From positions 1 to 64,000 of the forward strand of contig NZ_QVID01000002.1 of NCBI RefSeq assembly GCF_003413745.1: DNA of 64,000 bases. Reading direction: 5' to 3'. This DNA is from Marixanthomonas ophiurae (GTDB taxonomy: Bacteria; Bacteroidota; Bacteroidia; Flavobacteriales; Flavobacteriaceae). The position numbers and the translations under genes were made by a program. How positions within the stretch are numbered: the first letter of the stretch is position 1; each line of letters begins with the position of its first letter. Shown piece by piece: positions 1-11,695 of the stretch. The notes under the pieces were generated by a model. That model was not told the origin of the DNA and ran no database searches. It saw only the letters and a program-made list of their open reading frames with translations.

Positions 1-80
1 TCTTACCATTCCGAACAGAGTAGTTAAGCCCGTTTGCGCCGATGGTACTACACCGTGGGAGAGTAGGTCGCCGCCTTCTT
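1..80 (+). rRNA. rrf: 5S ribosomal RNA, 3' part
   Basis: The first 80 bases match the conserved 3' portion of bacterial 5S rRNA: the loop region reading CCGAACAGAGTAGTTAAGCC, followed by the GTGGGAGAGTAGGTCGCCGCC-type ending. The 5' third lies outside the window. It is followed at once by a strong hairpin terminator, so this is the end of an rRNA operon transcribed on the plus strand. The exact 3' end could differ by a few bases. Confidence 0.93.
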
Positions 81-82
81 AT

Positions 83-117
83 AAACCCCCTCATCATACC
101 GATGAGGGGGTTTTTTT
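83..117 (+). terminator. rRNA operon terminator
   Basis: A GC-rich 12-bp stem (AACCCCCTCATC paired with GATGAGGGGGTT) with a 5-nt loop runs into seven T residues. It sits directly after the 5S rRNA and is a textbook intrinsic terminator for the rRNA operon. Confidence 0.92.
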
Positions 118-264
118 ATGCATAAAATTTAAACAATCATAGCTAATTAGTTTTATAATTCAAAGTGAAACGTAGTAACTAGCATTTTCGTACCCCAATA
201 AATATCGTTTCTTCATGTGCATTATAGATTCTTTAGTCATATCTACAACGGAATAATCCATAAA

Positions 265-720
265 TTAATTTGTAAATGTTCCTTTTGTAATCAAACCAAT
301 GAGCGGTACAATGCTATTTGGTGGGTCGGGACCTTCAAATTTTATTGAAATGGTATCTTTTTCAGAAATTATCTGTAACGAACCTATAGATCCATCATCA
401 CAGCCCGGACAGCCATTTATTTTAGGTAAAACCCTTATAGAATCTAATATAAATGACTGGTTTATCTGTTGCCAATCGGTTTTTGTAAGCTTGATGGTAT
501 CTTTTTTTATCTTTAGCTCGGGACTAGGAATCGCTTTTCCTGGTGTTTGGATAACTTTCTTGAAATTTTTATTTATAATAAACGTGTAGTCACAATATCC
601 CTTGCACATCGCTGAGCTGTATTGTAATTTAATTTTGGTAATTGCTTCTTGTTTCTGTTGGCAAGAAGTGCTCCCATAAACCAATACAAAAAGGATTAAT
701 AGTGCTTTCATACTCTTCAA
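265..720 (-). CDS. small lipoprotein, possibly DUF6438-like
   Basis: A 151-residue exported protein. The N-terminus has a hydrophobic segment ending in a lipobox (STSC, Cys at about residue 20), so it is probably an outer-membrane lipoprotein; translation could also start at Met4. The mature part has two cysteine clusters, MCKGYCDY near residue 38 and NGCPGCDDG near residue 102, that could form disulfides in the periplasm. The first cluster followed by beta strands resembles DUF6438 proteins of Bacteroidota, but this is from memory of the pattern. It is a single gene between the rRNA terminator and the hybrid regulator. Function unknown. Confidence 0.75.
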   Translation of the reverse strand: MKSMKALLILFVLVYGSTSCQQKQEAITKIKLQYSSAMCKGYCDYTFIINKNFKKVIQTPGKAIPSPELKIKKDTIKLTKTDWQQINQSFILDSIRVLPKINGCPGCDDGSIGSLQIISEKDTISIKFEGPDPPNSIVPLIGLITKGTFTN

Positions 721-955
721 ATTTAAATAGGTTCGTTTATTAGTAGCTTCTTTAATTTTTTTAATTACTAGTTACTTTCTTATGAAAATTTCAGCAAATA
801 CATACCCGATGCAATTCACCTTACATCAATTTTATTACTTTCAATATTCAAGTATTTTAAAACGTGTTATAAAATTAATGTATTAGTGTACTTTGAGGTT
901 GTAGATATGTGCCAAAGGCTACTACAAATGTTCCAAGAACGAGGGATTAATTTAG

Positions 956-3900
956 TTATGAGTTTTTTGAAATATAATCAGTTGGTGTGCACCCATATAC
1001 TTCTTTAAAGCACCGAGTAAAATAGGATGGAGAATTAAAACCGGTTTGATAGGCAATTTCCGAAGAACTATTATCCGATTCTTTTAACATACGGCAAGCT
1101 AGTTTCAACCGTTGTGAACGGATAAATGCTGTTGTGCTCATACCGACAATGGAGGTCAGTTTTCGATGCAGTTGGGTACGACTCATATGCATGAGTTTTG
1201 AAAATTTTTCGCTGGTAAGTTCAGGGTCTGTAATGTGCTCGTCCAAGACCACCTGCATGCGGTTTAAAAAGTCTGTTTCGGTAGAAGTAATGGCGAGCTC
1301 TGGGTTTAGCTCGAATGTTTTGCCGAAATGTTCTTTCAGTTTTTGCCTGCTTTCAATCAGTTTTTCAACTCTTATTTTTAATTTTTCAATACTGAAGGGC
1401 TTAGTTATGTAGGCATCGGCTCCCGTTTTAAAACCTTCAATTTCATTTTCTTCACCGACTTTTGCGGTTAATAAGATGATGGGAATATGACTGGTCAGTT
1501 TGTCATTTTTCAGGGTGTGACACAGCTCTATTCCGTTGGTTAAGGGCATCATTATATCGCTGATAATCAAATCAGGTAGTTTTTTTTTGGCTTTGTTAAT
1601 TCCTTTTTCTCCGTTTTCCGCAGTAAAAACTTTATAAACTTTACTTAGGTTGGAAGCAATATAATCTTGAATTTCAAGGTTATCTTCAACGACCAATACA
1701 GAATAAGTAGGAGTGTCTTTTTTAAGTGTTTTAATCTGAGTTGCTTCGGTTTCGATACTGCTTTTATCTTTTTTGTAGATTTCACTTTCCGTAAAAGCAT
1801 TTTTGGTTATGGGTAAGGTGACGCTAAAAGTTATCTCATTAACATCATTTTCAGCAACCGATATAGTGCCTCTATGTAGAGCAACTAACTCTTTTACAAG
1901 TGCAAGTCCAACTCCCATCCCTTCTGAAGATGAGTCATTTTGATGAAAACGTTCAAACAGTTGTTTTAAATCGGTTTTTTTAGAATCACTTTTCACGTTA
2001 CTAACTGAAAGCCATACATTCCCTCCCTTTTCAAAAGCATTAAACTGAATATTCGTATTAGCAGGAGCATACTTTATGGCATTAGACAAAAGGTTTGAAA
2101 CCGTTTTTTCTATTATATCAGCATCAAACCAAGCTTCTTTTATTTCTTGAATATTAATTTCTATACTTTTTTCTTTACTATTTGCTGTATATTGAAATGC
2201 TGCTGTTATTTGATGTAAAAGAACTGAAAGGTCTGCTTTTTTAACGGTTAATTTTACTTCGCCTGAATCGATCAACGATAAATCCAACATTTGGTTTACC
2301 AAGCGCATCAACCGGTTGGAATTTTGTTGTATTAAATCAAGATCTTTTTTGTCCTCTGGTCTCAATTTTTGTTTCTTCAATTGGTTTTCCACTGGACCAG
2401 AAATCAAGGTTAATGGTGTTCGTATTTCGTGCGAAATATTGGTGTATAGTTTTGTTTTAAACTCGTCCAATTTTTTAAGCCGTTTGGTTTCTTCATGCTC
2501 CAACCGTAATTGAGCCTGTACATGCCAACGCCATTTTAAATAAGCATACAGAGCGTACATAAGCAATAAGGCTAAAAGAAAATATATCACCTTGGCAAGG
2601 TTTGTAGCATACCAAGGCTTTAAAATAGTAAAGGAATAGGAGGCCGGGTTGTTATTCCAGACTCCATCGTAATTACTTGATATTACTTGAAAAGTATAAT
2701 CTTCTGGTGGTAGATTGGTGTAATGCGCAGTATTGTTGTTGCCAGATGCAATCCAATCTTCATCATTATTAATAAGTCTGTATTTATATTGATTGCGTTC
2801 GGGTTGTGAATAATGCAACGAAGAAAAGTTAAAGGTTAAGGTGTTTTTATTATAAGGTAGTTTTTGGTTAGGAATCATTTTTCTTTCCTCATTAAAAACC
2901 TCTAAACCAGTAATAACAGTTTTTGGTTTTTTGGGATTAAAGGTCAACTGGCTGGGTTGAAACCAATTAATGCCTTCCAATCCGCCAAAATAAAGTGTGC
3001 CTTTTTCATCTCTGTAATAGGCTCCTGTATTATATTCTAAAGCCTGCAACCCATCATAATTACTGTAGTTTTCAATCGTGGGTCGGTAATTTGCATCGGT
3101 ATTTATTTTTGTTAATCCTTGGTTGGTGCTCAGCCAAAGATTGTTTTGACCATCTGGCAAAATACCATAGATAACATTATTAGGGAGCCCATCTTTTTTG
3201 GTATACGTTTGGACGTTTTTTTCGGCTATGTTATACAATTTCAGACCGTTTCCATTGGTGCCCACCCAAAGCAAGTTTTTGGAATAGTACAAACATTTAA
3301 TGTTATCTGGGACCGAATTAATTTTAGAAATGGAGTCTTTTGAAATATTCAACCTGTACAATCCATCGTTTTCTGTACCAATCCAGAGTGTGTTGTTGTC
3401 ACCTTGAGCTACAGTACGAATATTGTTGGTCTGTAAACTTGAATTGGTTACATCATATTTTTTTACAACTCCTTCCGTTTTATCATAAACAACAAGGCCT
3501 TGATTGCGGGTGCAAAGCCAAAAGGTGGCTTTATCGCGTTTCAGTATTTTCCAAATGGTAAGATTTTCAGTGCCTTTACAGGTTGTAATTGTATCATCTT
3601 CATGTAAGGTTTGTAAACCATTATTTTGATGACCAATTAAAACATTACCGTCGTTCATATAAAGACTCATAACCCTATCGCCGGCTAAATTTGAGTTCTC
3701 TTGTGTAAAGGTTTTAAATTTTTTACCGGATAAAGATGCTTTGGTCAAACCTTTTCCTGATGTACCCATCCATATTGTGTTGTTATCCACAACAATCGAA
3801 CGAATTACATCCACGTGAATATTAGGAGGAGTTTGGTTGTTAGTGAGTACATTGAACTTGACCAAATTTTCATCATAAAAACTTAAGCCTGCTCCGTCTG

Positions 3901-4879
3901 TACCCAGCCAAACGGTTTGAGTAAAATCTTTATAGAGGCATAGCACATCATTGTAATGAAGTGCGTAAGGGTCGGTTTTGTTTGCTATAAAATGTTGAAT
4001 ATATTTCTTTTTAAAGTCAATTAAATAGGCGCCATATCCGTAGGTTGCTACCCAAAGACGTTGTTGATTATCTAATAATAAATCTTGAATGTTTAAGTCT
4101 ATGGGGAAGGAATAATTCTCAAACCCAGAGAAGTGTGAAAATGTTTTTTCCTTTATTTTTTTGATAAATAGGCCTTTCCCATAGCTTCCAGTAAATAATG
4201 TAGTTTTATCATCTATTGACAAGGCACTGAGAGCTGTATTCTGAAATAATTCCCTTTCAAGAAAACCATAGTTATCATCTTTAATTTGCAACAGCCCTTT
4301 TGAAGTAGAAACAAGGATGGTTCCTTGCCATTCTATAATATCATAGCTGTTAAGTGAAAGATGCTCCTTTTTAAGAAGTTGTATCGTGTCTTTTGTAGCT
4401 GGATTAATTTTATACAAACCATTTCCGTAGGTACCTAAATAATATTCTTTTTTATCATCCTGAAAAAATACACTTGCACTTTTAATGCCTGAAGCAACTT
4501 TAAACGAGTCTTCTTCTTCTAGATAAACTTCCAAAATCCCTGTATTGGAGATAATCCATAGTTCTCCTTCTTTGTCCACATAAATTTTACCCAGTTTACT
4601 AAAATTAGGTCTTGTAATATCTTCAAACTGTCTGTCGTAATGCGTAAACTTTTTACCGTTGTACTTATTAAGCCCATCCTGCGTAGCAAACCACATAAAT
4701 CCGGTGCTATCTTGAGCAATACTCACTACACTGTTTTGTGATAAGCCTTGTTTTACTGTCAATTCACGAAAAGAAACTTGCTTTTGGACCACTTCATTTT
4801 GTTGCGATAAAGTTTCTTTTACACAAAATAGAGTCAATATAAGACTAAGAATATATGTATATGTGAGATTACTTTTCAT
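956..4879 (-). CDS. hybrid two-component system sensor/regulator (HTCS)
   Basis: A 1307-residue one-protein two-component system. Order: signal peptide (1-25); about 600 residues of beta-propeller repeats of the Reg_prop type (recurring LWIGT/GLY motifs); a Y_Y_Y domain near 695-757; one membrane helix near 763-785; a histidine kinase core with phospho-acceptor His817 in SHEIRTPL; an HATPase domain with GMGVGLALVKEL; a receiver domain with phospho-acceptor Asp1108 in ISDIMMP; and a C-terminal AraC-type DNA-binding domain (about 1210-1305). In Bacteroidota such proteins sense periplasmic glycans and switch on utilisation loci. No polysaccharide locus with SusC/SusD and glycosidases adjoins it, so its ligand and targets are not evident; murQ lies just upstream. 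All key residues are intact. Confidence 0.95.
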   Translation of the reverse strand: MKSNLTYTYILSLILTLFCVKETLSQQNEVVQKQVSFRELTVKQGLSQNSVVSIAQDSTGFMWFATQDGLNKYNGKKFTHYDRQFEDITRPNFSKLGKIYVDKEGELWIISNTGILEVYLEEEDSFKVASGIKSASVFFQDDKKEYYLGTYGNGLYKINPATKDTIQLLKKEHLSLNSYDIIEWQGTILVSTSKGLLQIKDDNYGFLERELFQNTALSALSIDDKTTLFTGSYGKGLFIKKIKEKTFSHFSGFENYSFPIDLNIQDLLLDNQQRLWVATYGYGAYLIDFKKKYIQHFIANKTDPYALHYNDVLCLYKDFTQTVWLGTDGAGLSFYDENLVKFNVLTNNQTPPNIHVDVIRSIVVDNNTIWMGTSGKGLTKASLSGKKFKTFTQENSNLAGDRVMSLYMNDGNVLIGHQNNGLQTLHEDDTITTCKGTENLTIWKILKRDKATFWLCTRNQGLVVYDKTEGVVKKYDVTNSSLQTNNIRTVAQGDNNTLWIGTENDGLYRLNISKDSISKINSVPDNIKCLYYSKNLLWVGTNGNGLKLYNIAEKNVQTYTKKDGLPNNVIYGILPDGQNNLWLSTNQGLTKINTDANYRPTIENYSNYDGLQALEYNTGAYYRDEKGTLYFGGLEGINWFQPSQLTFNPKKPKTVITGLEVFNEERKMIPNQKLPYNKNTLTFNFSSLHYSQPERNQYKYRLINNDEDWIASGNNNTAHYTNLPPEDYTFQVISSNYDGVWNNNPASYSFTILKPWYATNLAKVIYFLLALLLMYALYAYLKWRWHVQAQLRLEHEETKRLKKLDEFKTKLYTNISHEIRTPLTLISGPVENQLKKQKLRPEDKKDLDLIQQNSNRLMRLVNQMLDLSLIDSGEVKLTVKKADLSVLLHQITAAFQYTANSKEKSIEINIQEIKEAWFDADIIEKTVSNLLSNAIKYAPANTNIQFNAFEKGGNVWLSVSNVKSDSKKTDLKQLFERFHQNDSSSEGMGVGLALVKELVALHRGTISVAENDVNEITFSVTLPITKNAFTESEIYKKDKSSIETEATQIKTLKKDTPTYSVLVVEDNLEIQDYIASNLSKVYKVFTAENGEKGINKAKKKLPDLIISDIMMPLTNGIELCHTLKNDKLTSHIPIILLTAKVGEENEIEGFKTGADAYITKPFSIEKLKIRVEKLIESRQKLKEHFGKTFELNPELAITSTETDFLNRMQVVLDEHITDPELTSEKFSKLMHMSRTQLHRKLTSIVGMSTTAFIRSQRLKLACRMLKESDNSSSEIAYQTGFNSPSYFTRCFKEVYGCTPTDYISKNS

Positions 4880-4973
4880 ACCTAACTGATATATAAAGGT
4901 ATAAAAGTATTTTTATAACATACGAAATTGAAGCTTTTCAGTTTTGTTTAGCAACTGAAGAAAATTCTCTCTA

Positions 4974-5219
4974 TTATTTATTTTCACCGAAAAGAGCCTT
5001 AAGCATCCACTTTATTCCGTTAAAAAGAAGGTAGATGGTAGCGGCCATGCCAAGAATAGCGAGGGGTAAAAGATAGTATAATGGGATTGTCTCTTTATTT
5101 AAAAACGCAAACGTAAAAAGATAGGTAGTTAAGACCAATAATGGTAACGCAATGGCCAATCGTTTTAGGCCTTTAACAAGAAACTGTTTGTTGGTATATT
5201 TTTGGTTGGTGTCTTTCAA
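4974..5219 (-). CDS. small membrane protein, DUF6095 family
   Basis: An 81-residue protein with two hydrophobic helices (about 20-41 and 50-72) separated by a short polar turn and a basic N-terminus. The pattern matches the flavobacterial DUF6095 family. Its start overlaps the end of murQ by 4 nt, so the two genes are translationally coupled. This pairing is a hint, not proof, of a link to cell-wall recycling. Function unknown. Confidence 0.8.
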   Translation of the reverse strand: MKDTNQKYTNKQFLVKGLKRLAIALPLLVLTTYLFTFAFLNKETIPLYYLLPLAILGMAATIYLLFNGIKWMLKALFGENK

Positions 5220-6028
5220 TTTTTGTAATTGTTTACTGCCTTACGTACATTTCCGTGTTGTTGTAGTAGTTTTAATGCTTCTTCTGAAGAAATATTCAAT
5301 TCGCTCATAATCATTCTAGTGCCGCGATCAACTAATTTATTATTGCTCAATTGCATATCGACCATTTTATTGCCCTTTACACGGCCTAATTGAACCATCG
5401 CAGCGGTGGAAATCATGTTGAGTACTAATTTTTGAGCCGTTCCAGCTTTCATTCTCGAACTTCCTGTTACAAACTCAGGGCCGACGGTCACCACAACAGG
5501 AAATTGGGCTGTAGTAGCCAACGGACTTCCTTCATTACAGGTAATGCAACCAGTGGCAATATTAGTTTCATTACATTTTTTTAAAGCTCCAATTACATAA
5601 GGGGTAGTCCCTGAAGCAGCAATACCGATAACGATATCTTTTTCTGAAATATCGTAACTTTTAAGATCGTCCCAACCTTGGTTTTCGGAATCTTCGGCAA
5701 ACTCCACTGCATCCCGAATGGCTTTATCACCACCGGCAATCAGGCCGATTACCATTCCGTGGGGCACACCAAAAGTAGGTGGGCATTCACTAGCGTCTAC
5801 TATTCCTAATCGGCCACTAGTACCAGCACCAATATAAAATAAGCGACCTCCATTTTTTAATTTTTCTGAAACTATTTCAGAAAGAAGGGTGATCTCAGGA
5901 AGTGCTTTCTCAACAGCTAGGGGGACGGTTTTATCTTCTTTATTAATGTTATGTAGCAGTTCAGAAACACTCATCTTTTCTAGATGATCGTAATGAGAAT
6001 CTGCTTCGGTTGTTTTTTTGAAAGCCAT
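5216..6028 (-). CDS. murQ: N-acetylmuramic acid 6-phosphate etherase
   Basis: A 270-residue cytoplasmic enzyme that cleaves the D-lactyl ether of MurNAc 6-phosphate to give GlcNAc 6-phosphate and D-lactate, a step of peptidoglycan recycling. Seen: SIS-domain motif GAGTSGRLG at about 67-75, the DASECPPTFG signature with Glu81, Glu112 in the following acidic helix, and GSSRMKAGTAQK near the end of the SIS fold. Glu81 and Glu112 sit where the catalytic pair of the Escherichia coli enzyme would be, with a constant offset of two. Length is slightly short of E. coli MurQ (about 298) but covers the whole fold. It is followed by a 4-nt overlapping DUF6095 gene. A promoter-like element ends only 4 nt upstream of the ATG. 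Confidence 0.95.
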   Translation of the reverse strand: MAFKKTTEADSHYDHLEKMSVSELLHNINKEDKTVPLAVEKALPEITLLSEIVSEKLKNGGRLFYIGAGTSGRLGIVDASECPPTFGVPHGMVIGLIAGGDKAIRDAVEFAEDSENQGWDDLKSYDISEKDIVIGIAASGTTPYVIGALKKCNETNIATGCITCNEGSPLATTAQFPVVVTVGPEFVTGSSRMKAGTAQKLVLNMISTAAMVQLGRVKGNKMVDMQLSNNKLVDRGTRMIMSELNISSEEALKLLQQHGNVRKAVNNYKN

Positions 6029-6032
6029 ACTG

Positions 6033-6040
6033 CAAATTTA
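6033..6040 (-). promoter_or_regulatory. promoter -7 element of murQ
   Basis: On the minus strand this reads TAAATTTG, a perfect match to the Bacteroidota -7 consensus TAnnTTTG. It ends 4 nt before the murQ ATG, so the transcript would have almost no leader. The -33 side is not a clear TTG. Confidence 0.5.
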
Positions 6041-6065
6041 CAATACTTAAGAGAACTAATGTTTT

Positions 6066-6872
6066 TTATTGCACTGTATAATTTAAAATAGATGTTTCAG
6101 AAATGCGAAAATAACCTAACGGAAAATTATCAGGGTTTGTTTCATTTACAAGATTACCACGAACGGTAGCCGGTTGGGTCTCAAATGGACCGCCGCTACT
6201 ATCACTTCCTTGTTGCAGTAGAATAAACATAAAATTATAAAATTGCTCATTTGCCCCATGTAAGTAAAAAGCTACTTCGTCTCCAGTTTCTAAATCGTCA
6301 ACTACATAGAAACCGAAAATGGAATTCCCATCAAAAAACTCATCATCAAAAACATCATACACGTCTCCTCTTTGAGAGAGACCTTCAAAAAAGTAATAAT
6401 TTTCTGTGTTAGCAGGATCGGTAAAGAAGGCTTTTAGTTCAATGCTTTCTCCGTCAAAACCGCCATCGTTTCGTTGTTCTACAAATTCTAATGGAACAAC
6501 CGTTTGCAATTGTTCAGTAGCGGAATAGACTTCATCATTATAAACTACTTCAAGTGTGTAATCAGTATTCGATTGCGGATTAAAATCTTGATACTCATAT
6601 AACCCATCCGATGTGTTTTCAATAGTATAAATAGTTCCATTTTCAGCTGTGATGGTTACCGTTGCATTATTTACAGTATTAATTTCATTGTCGAAAAAAG
6701 GAATGGTCGTACTTAATTTAACACGTGCAACTGAAGAATCATTCTGGATGTTTTTGGTAATTTCAGCATCAATAACTAGCTTCGGTTTTCCTTCGTTTAA
6801 ATCTATATCGACCACTTCTTCACACGAAGCGAATATTCCGAAGCAAATAATACTTATTAAAAATTTCTTCAT
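6066..6872 (-). CDS. DUF4249 lipoprotein
   Basis: A 268-residue lipoprotein with lipobox FASC near residue 17. It resembles DUF4249 proteins: an N-terminal DLNEGKPKLVIDAEIT-type strand, then beta-sandwich-like sequence with the TITAENGTIYTIE region. These genes usually follow a TonB-dependent receptor in Flavobacteriia, as here, where the receptor stop is directly upstream. The pair probably forms an outer-membrane uptake or surface complex with unknown ligand. The reading frame offers GTG at 6875 immediately before ATG at 6872; ATG is chosen. Confidence 0.85.
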   Translation of the reverse strand: MKKFLISIICFGIFASCEEVVDIDLNEGKPKLVIDAEITKNIQNDSSVARVKLSTTIPFFDNEINTVNNATVTITAENGTIYTIENTSDGLYEYQDFNPQSNTDYTLEVVYNDEVYSATEQLQTVVPLEFVEQRNDGGFDGESIELKAFFTDPANTENYYFFEGLSQRGDVYDVFDDEFFDGNSIFGFYVVDDLETGDEVAFYLHGANEQFYNFMFILLQQGSDSSGGPFETQPATVRGNLVNETNPDNFPLGYFRISETSILNYTVQ

Positions 6873-6875
6873 CAC

Positions 6876-9236
6876 CTAAAATTTAAAATTATATGTTACA
6901 GCGGGAATAATACCAAAAATTGACAATCGCACTGCTTCGTTGCGTCCAATATCAGTATTTTCACTAAACGAAATAGAAGCGGCATTCATTCTATTGTACA
7001 CATTATAAATACTAAAAACCCATTCGCCTTTCCATCTTTTTTGTGAATTAGGCTTCGGTGTCCATGTTGCCGAGAGATCTAAATGATGGAAACTACTTAA
7101 ACGACTGCTATTTCTAGCTTCATAAACAGGTATTGTTAAATTATTAAATTCGTACTGTCCGTTAGGAAATGTAGTAGGTTGCCCTGTTTGAAAGATAAAA
7201 TTAGCCCCAAAAGACCATTTATTAGATAGCTCGTATTGTGCGGTAATGGAAATATCGTGCGTTTTATCCCAAGGCGAATTGTACCATTGGCCGTTGTTAA
7301 TGCCAATTTCTGCAGGTGTTCTTCCGGGTGTACGTTGTTCACTTTTTGATAACGTATAAGCAATCCAACCTTGTAATTTTCCTTCGTTTTTTCTAAATAA
7401 AACCTCTAATCCATACGCTCTGGCTTCTCCGTTCAACAAAATTTGTTCTACGGCATTATTGGCAATCAAATCGGCCCCGTCTACATAATCTAACCGATTG
7501 TCAACGGTTTTGTAAAAGCTTTCAATTTCAAATGAATAGTTGTTGAACTTCTTAAAATAACCTACAGCAACTTGATCGGCCAATTGCGGCTCAATGTATT
7601 TTCCGCTTGGAGCATAAATATCAAAAGGAGTAGGAGCGGTGGTGTTACTTATTAAATGAATATATTGTGCCGTCCTGTTATAACTAGCTTTTACAGAAGA
7701 TGTTTCGTTTAACTGATACGCAACGGAAAAGCGCGGTTCTAAATTGGCAAAGCTTTCAATGGTTTTACTTCTACTGAAGGAAACTGTATCAATAGGCGTT
7801 GCTTTTTGATAGATATCTAAATTCTCATCGTAGGCAACGGGATTATCGTTTGCATAAACATTTAATTCATCTTGGCCCAATCTATTAAAGGTTGAAAGTC
7901 GCAAACCGGCTTGTATGGCAAGTTTATCGGTTAATTCGATTTCGGCTTCTGCGTAGAGAGCATTTTCAAAAGCGTATTTATCTGTTAATTTAAAAGGGTT
8001 AATTCCTGAACTTTCGGTAGTAGGTTTTATATCTCCGGGATTGAATTTATAATAGATACTATTTAATCCATAACGTAATTCGACGTTATTTGAAAGAAAA
8101 TGTGTGAAATCGTATTTTAGATTGAAATTTCGAATACCGCTGTCAAAATCAAACTCTACAAAGCTTAACTCTAGCCCGTAATAATAGTCTGAATAGATTA
8201 AGCAGAGGTTAGAGAATAACTTTTCAGAAAAAAGATGATTCCACCGTAAATTTAAAGTCGTATTTCCGAAGCTATTTGAGAAGCTATCGGCTATATCAAA
8301 AACATCTCTCCCAAAATATCCTGAGAGGAAAAGTTTGTTGTTTTCATTCAGGTTATAGCTGATTTTTGTGTTTAAATCGTAGAAATACGCCACGTTATCA
8401 TTATCAAACAAGGGTAGAAAAAGATGTGCATAGCTACTACGGCCACCCACTAAAAAGGAGGCGGTGTCTTTTTTAATCGGGCCCTCTAACAACAAGCGGC
8501 TCGCTACTAATCCAATTCCTCCAGTCGCACCAAATTTACGTTTACTTCCATCTTTTTGATAAATATCTAATACGGAAGAAACACGTCCGCCATACCGTGC
8601 CGGAATTCCACCTTTATACAGCGTTAAGTCTTTAATCGCATCTGGATTGAAAACTGAAAAGAAACCGAATAAGTGATCACTGTTGTAAAGTGTCGCTTCG
8701 TCTAACAAAATAAGATTTTGATCGGCCGCCCCACCGCGAACGTTAAAGCCACTGGAACCTTCGCCAGCTCCCGTAACGCCGGGAAGTAATTTGATAGATT
8801 TAATAACATCTTTCTCACCTAAAACCACCGGAATTTTTTTGATGGTATTAGCAGAAAGCCTATTAATACTCATTTCTGGCTTTCTAATATTGAGCGCTTC
8901 GACATCCGATTTTATCAAAACTTCATCTAATGATTCAGTGTTGTTTTCTAGATAAATATTGTTTTGAATATTTTCTGAAAGCGATATCGTCTTTTGCTGA
9001 GTGGCAAAGCCAAGGCTACTGTAAAAGATTTCATATTCTCCTTCTGGTAATGTTATTGAATAATATCCATATTCATTAGTTGTGGTTCCTGTTTGTTGAG
9101 AAGGAATAAGAATATTTACTCCAATAAGCGTTTCGCCACTTTCTATTGCAGAAACTGTCCCGCTGAGAGTGAACTTTTCTTGAGCAAACGAAGAAATGCT
9201 AGCAAGAAAAAAGTAGAATAAAAATAATTTTTTCAA
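6876..9236 (-). CDS. TonB-dependent receptor with carboxypeptidase-like N-terminal domain
   Basis: A 786-residue outer-membrane beta-barrel transporter energised by TonB. Order: signal peptide ending SSFAQ (about 20 residues), carboxypeptidase-regulatory-like domain (about 22-100), plug domain with the FNVRGGAADQNLILLDEA region and RYGGRVSSVLDI, then a long barrel ending in a short aromatic C-terminus (YNFKF). Start choice: no ATG precedes the signal peptide. The TTG at 9236 gives a normal signal peptide (KKLFLFYFFLAS), whereas the longer in-frame TTG at 9281 lies inside the icd terminator hairpin. It is transcribed ahead of a DUF4249 lipoprotein with no gap. Substrate is not deducible. Confidence 0.92.
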   Translation of the reverse strand: MKKLFLFYFFLASISSFAQEKFTLSGTVSAIESGETLIGVNILIPSQQTGTTTNEYGYYSITLPEGEYEIFYSSLGFATQQKTISLSENIQNNIYLENNTESLDEVLIKSDVEALNIRKPEMSINRLSANTIKKIPVVLGEKDVIKSIKLLPGVTGAGEGSSGFNVRGGAADQNLILLDEATLYNSDHLFGFFSVFNPDAIKDLTLYKGGIPARYGGRVSSVLDIYQKDGSKRKFGATGGIGLVASRLLLEGPIKKDTASFLVGGRSSYAHLFLPLFDNDNVAYFYDLNTKISYNLNENNKLFLSGYFGRDVFDIADSFSNSFGNTTLNLRWNHLFSEKLFSNLCLIYSDYYYGLELSFVEFDFDSGIRNFNLKYDFTHFLSNNVELRYGLNSIYYKFNPGDIKPTTESSGINPFKLTDKYAFENALYAEAEIELTDKLAIQAGLRLSTFNRLGQDELNVYANDNPVAYDENLDIYQKATPIDTVSFSRSKTIESFANLEPRFSVAYQLNETSSVKASYNRTAQYIHLISNTTAPTPFDIYAPSGKYIEPQLADQVAVGYFKKFNNYSFEIESFYKTVDNRLDYVDGADLIANNAVEQILLNGEARAYGLEVLFRKNEGKLQGWIAYTLSKSEQRTPGRTPAEIGINNGQWYNSPWDKTHDISITAQYELSNKWSFGANFIFQTGQPTTFPNGQYEFNNLTIPVYEARNSSRLSSFHHLDLSATWTPKPNSQKRWKGEWVFSIYNVYNRMNAASISFSENTDIGRNEAVRLSIFGIIPAVTYNFKF

Positions 9237-9261
9237 GTTTAATGATGCGTTTATGATTGAT

Positions 9262-9305
9262 GAAAAAAAAAGAGTCTTCAAAATATTTTGAAGACTCTTT
9301 TTTTA
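9262..9305 (-). terminator. terminator of icd
   Basis: A long perfect hairpin: AAGAGTCTTCAAAAT pairs with ATTTTGAAGACTCTT, flanked by A-runs on one side and T-runs on the other. It lies just after the icd stop and before the TonB receptor start, and works as an intrinsic terminator on the minus strand (a T-run is also present for the other direction). Confidence 0.85.
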
Positions 9306-9312
9306 AAACGGA

Positions 9313-11640
<2,328 letters not shown>

Positions 11641-11695
11641 TTAACTATTTATATCGATGCCAACCTTTTAAGCTGTTTTTCTGAAAATGGATTGG

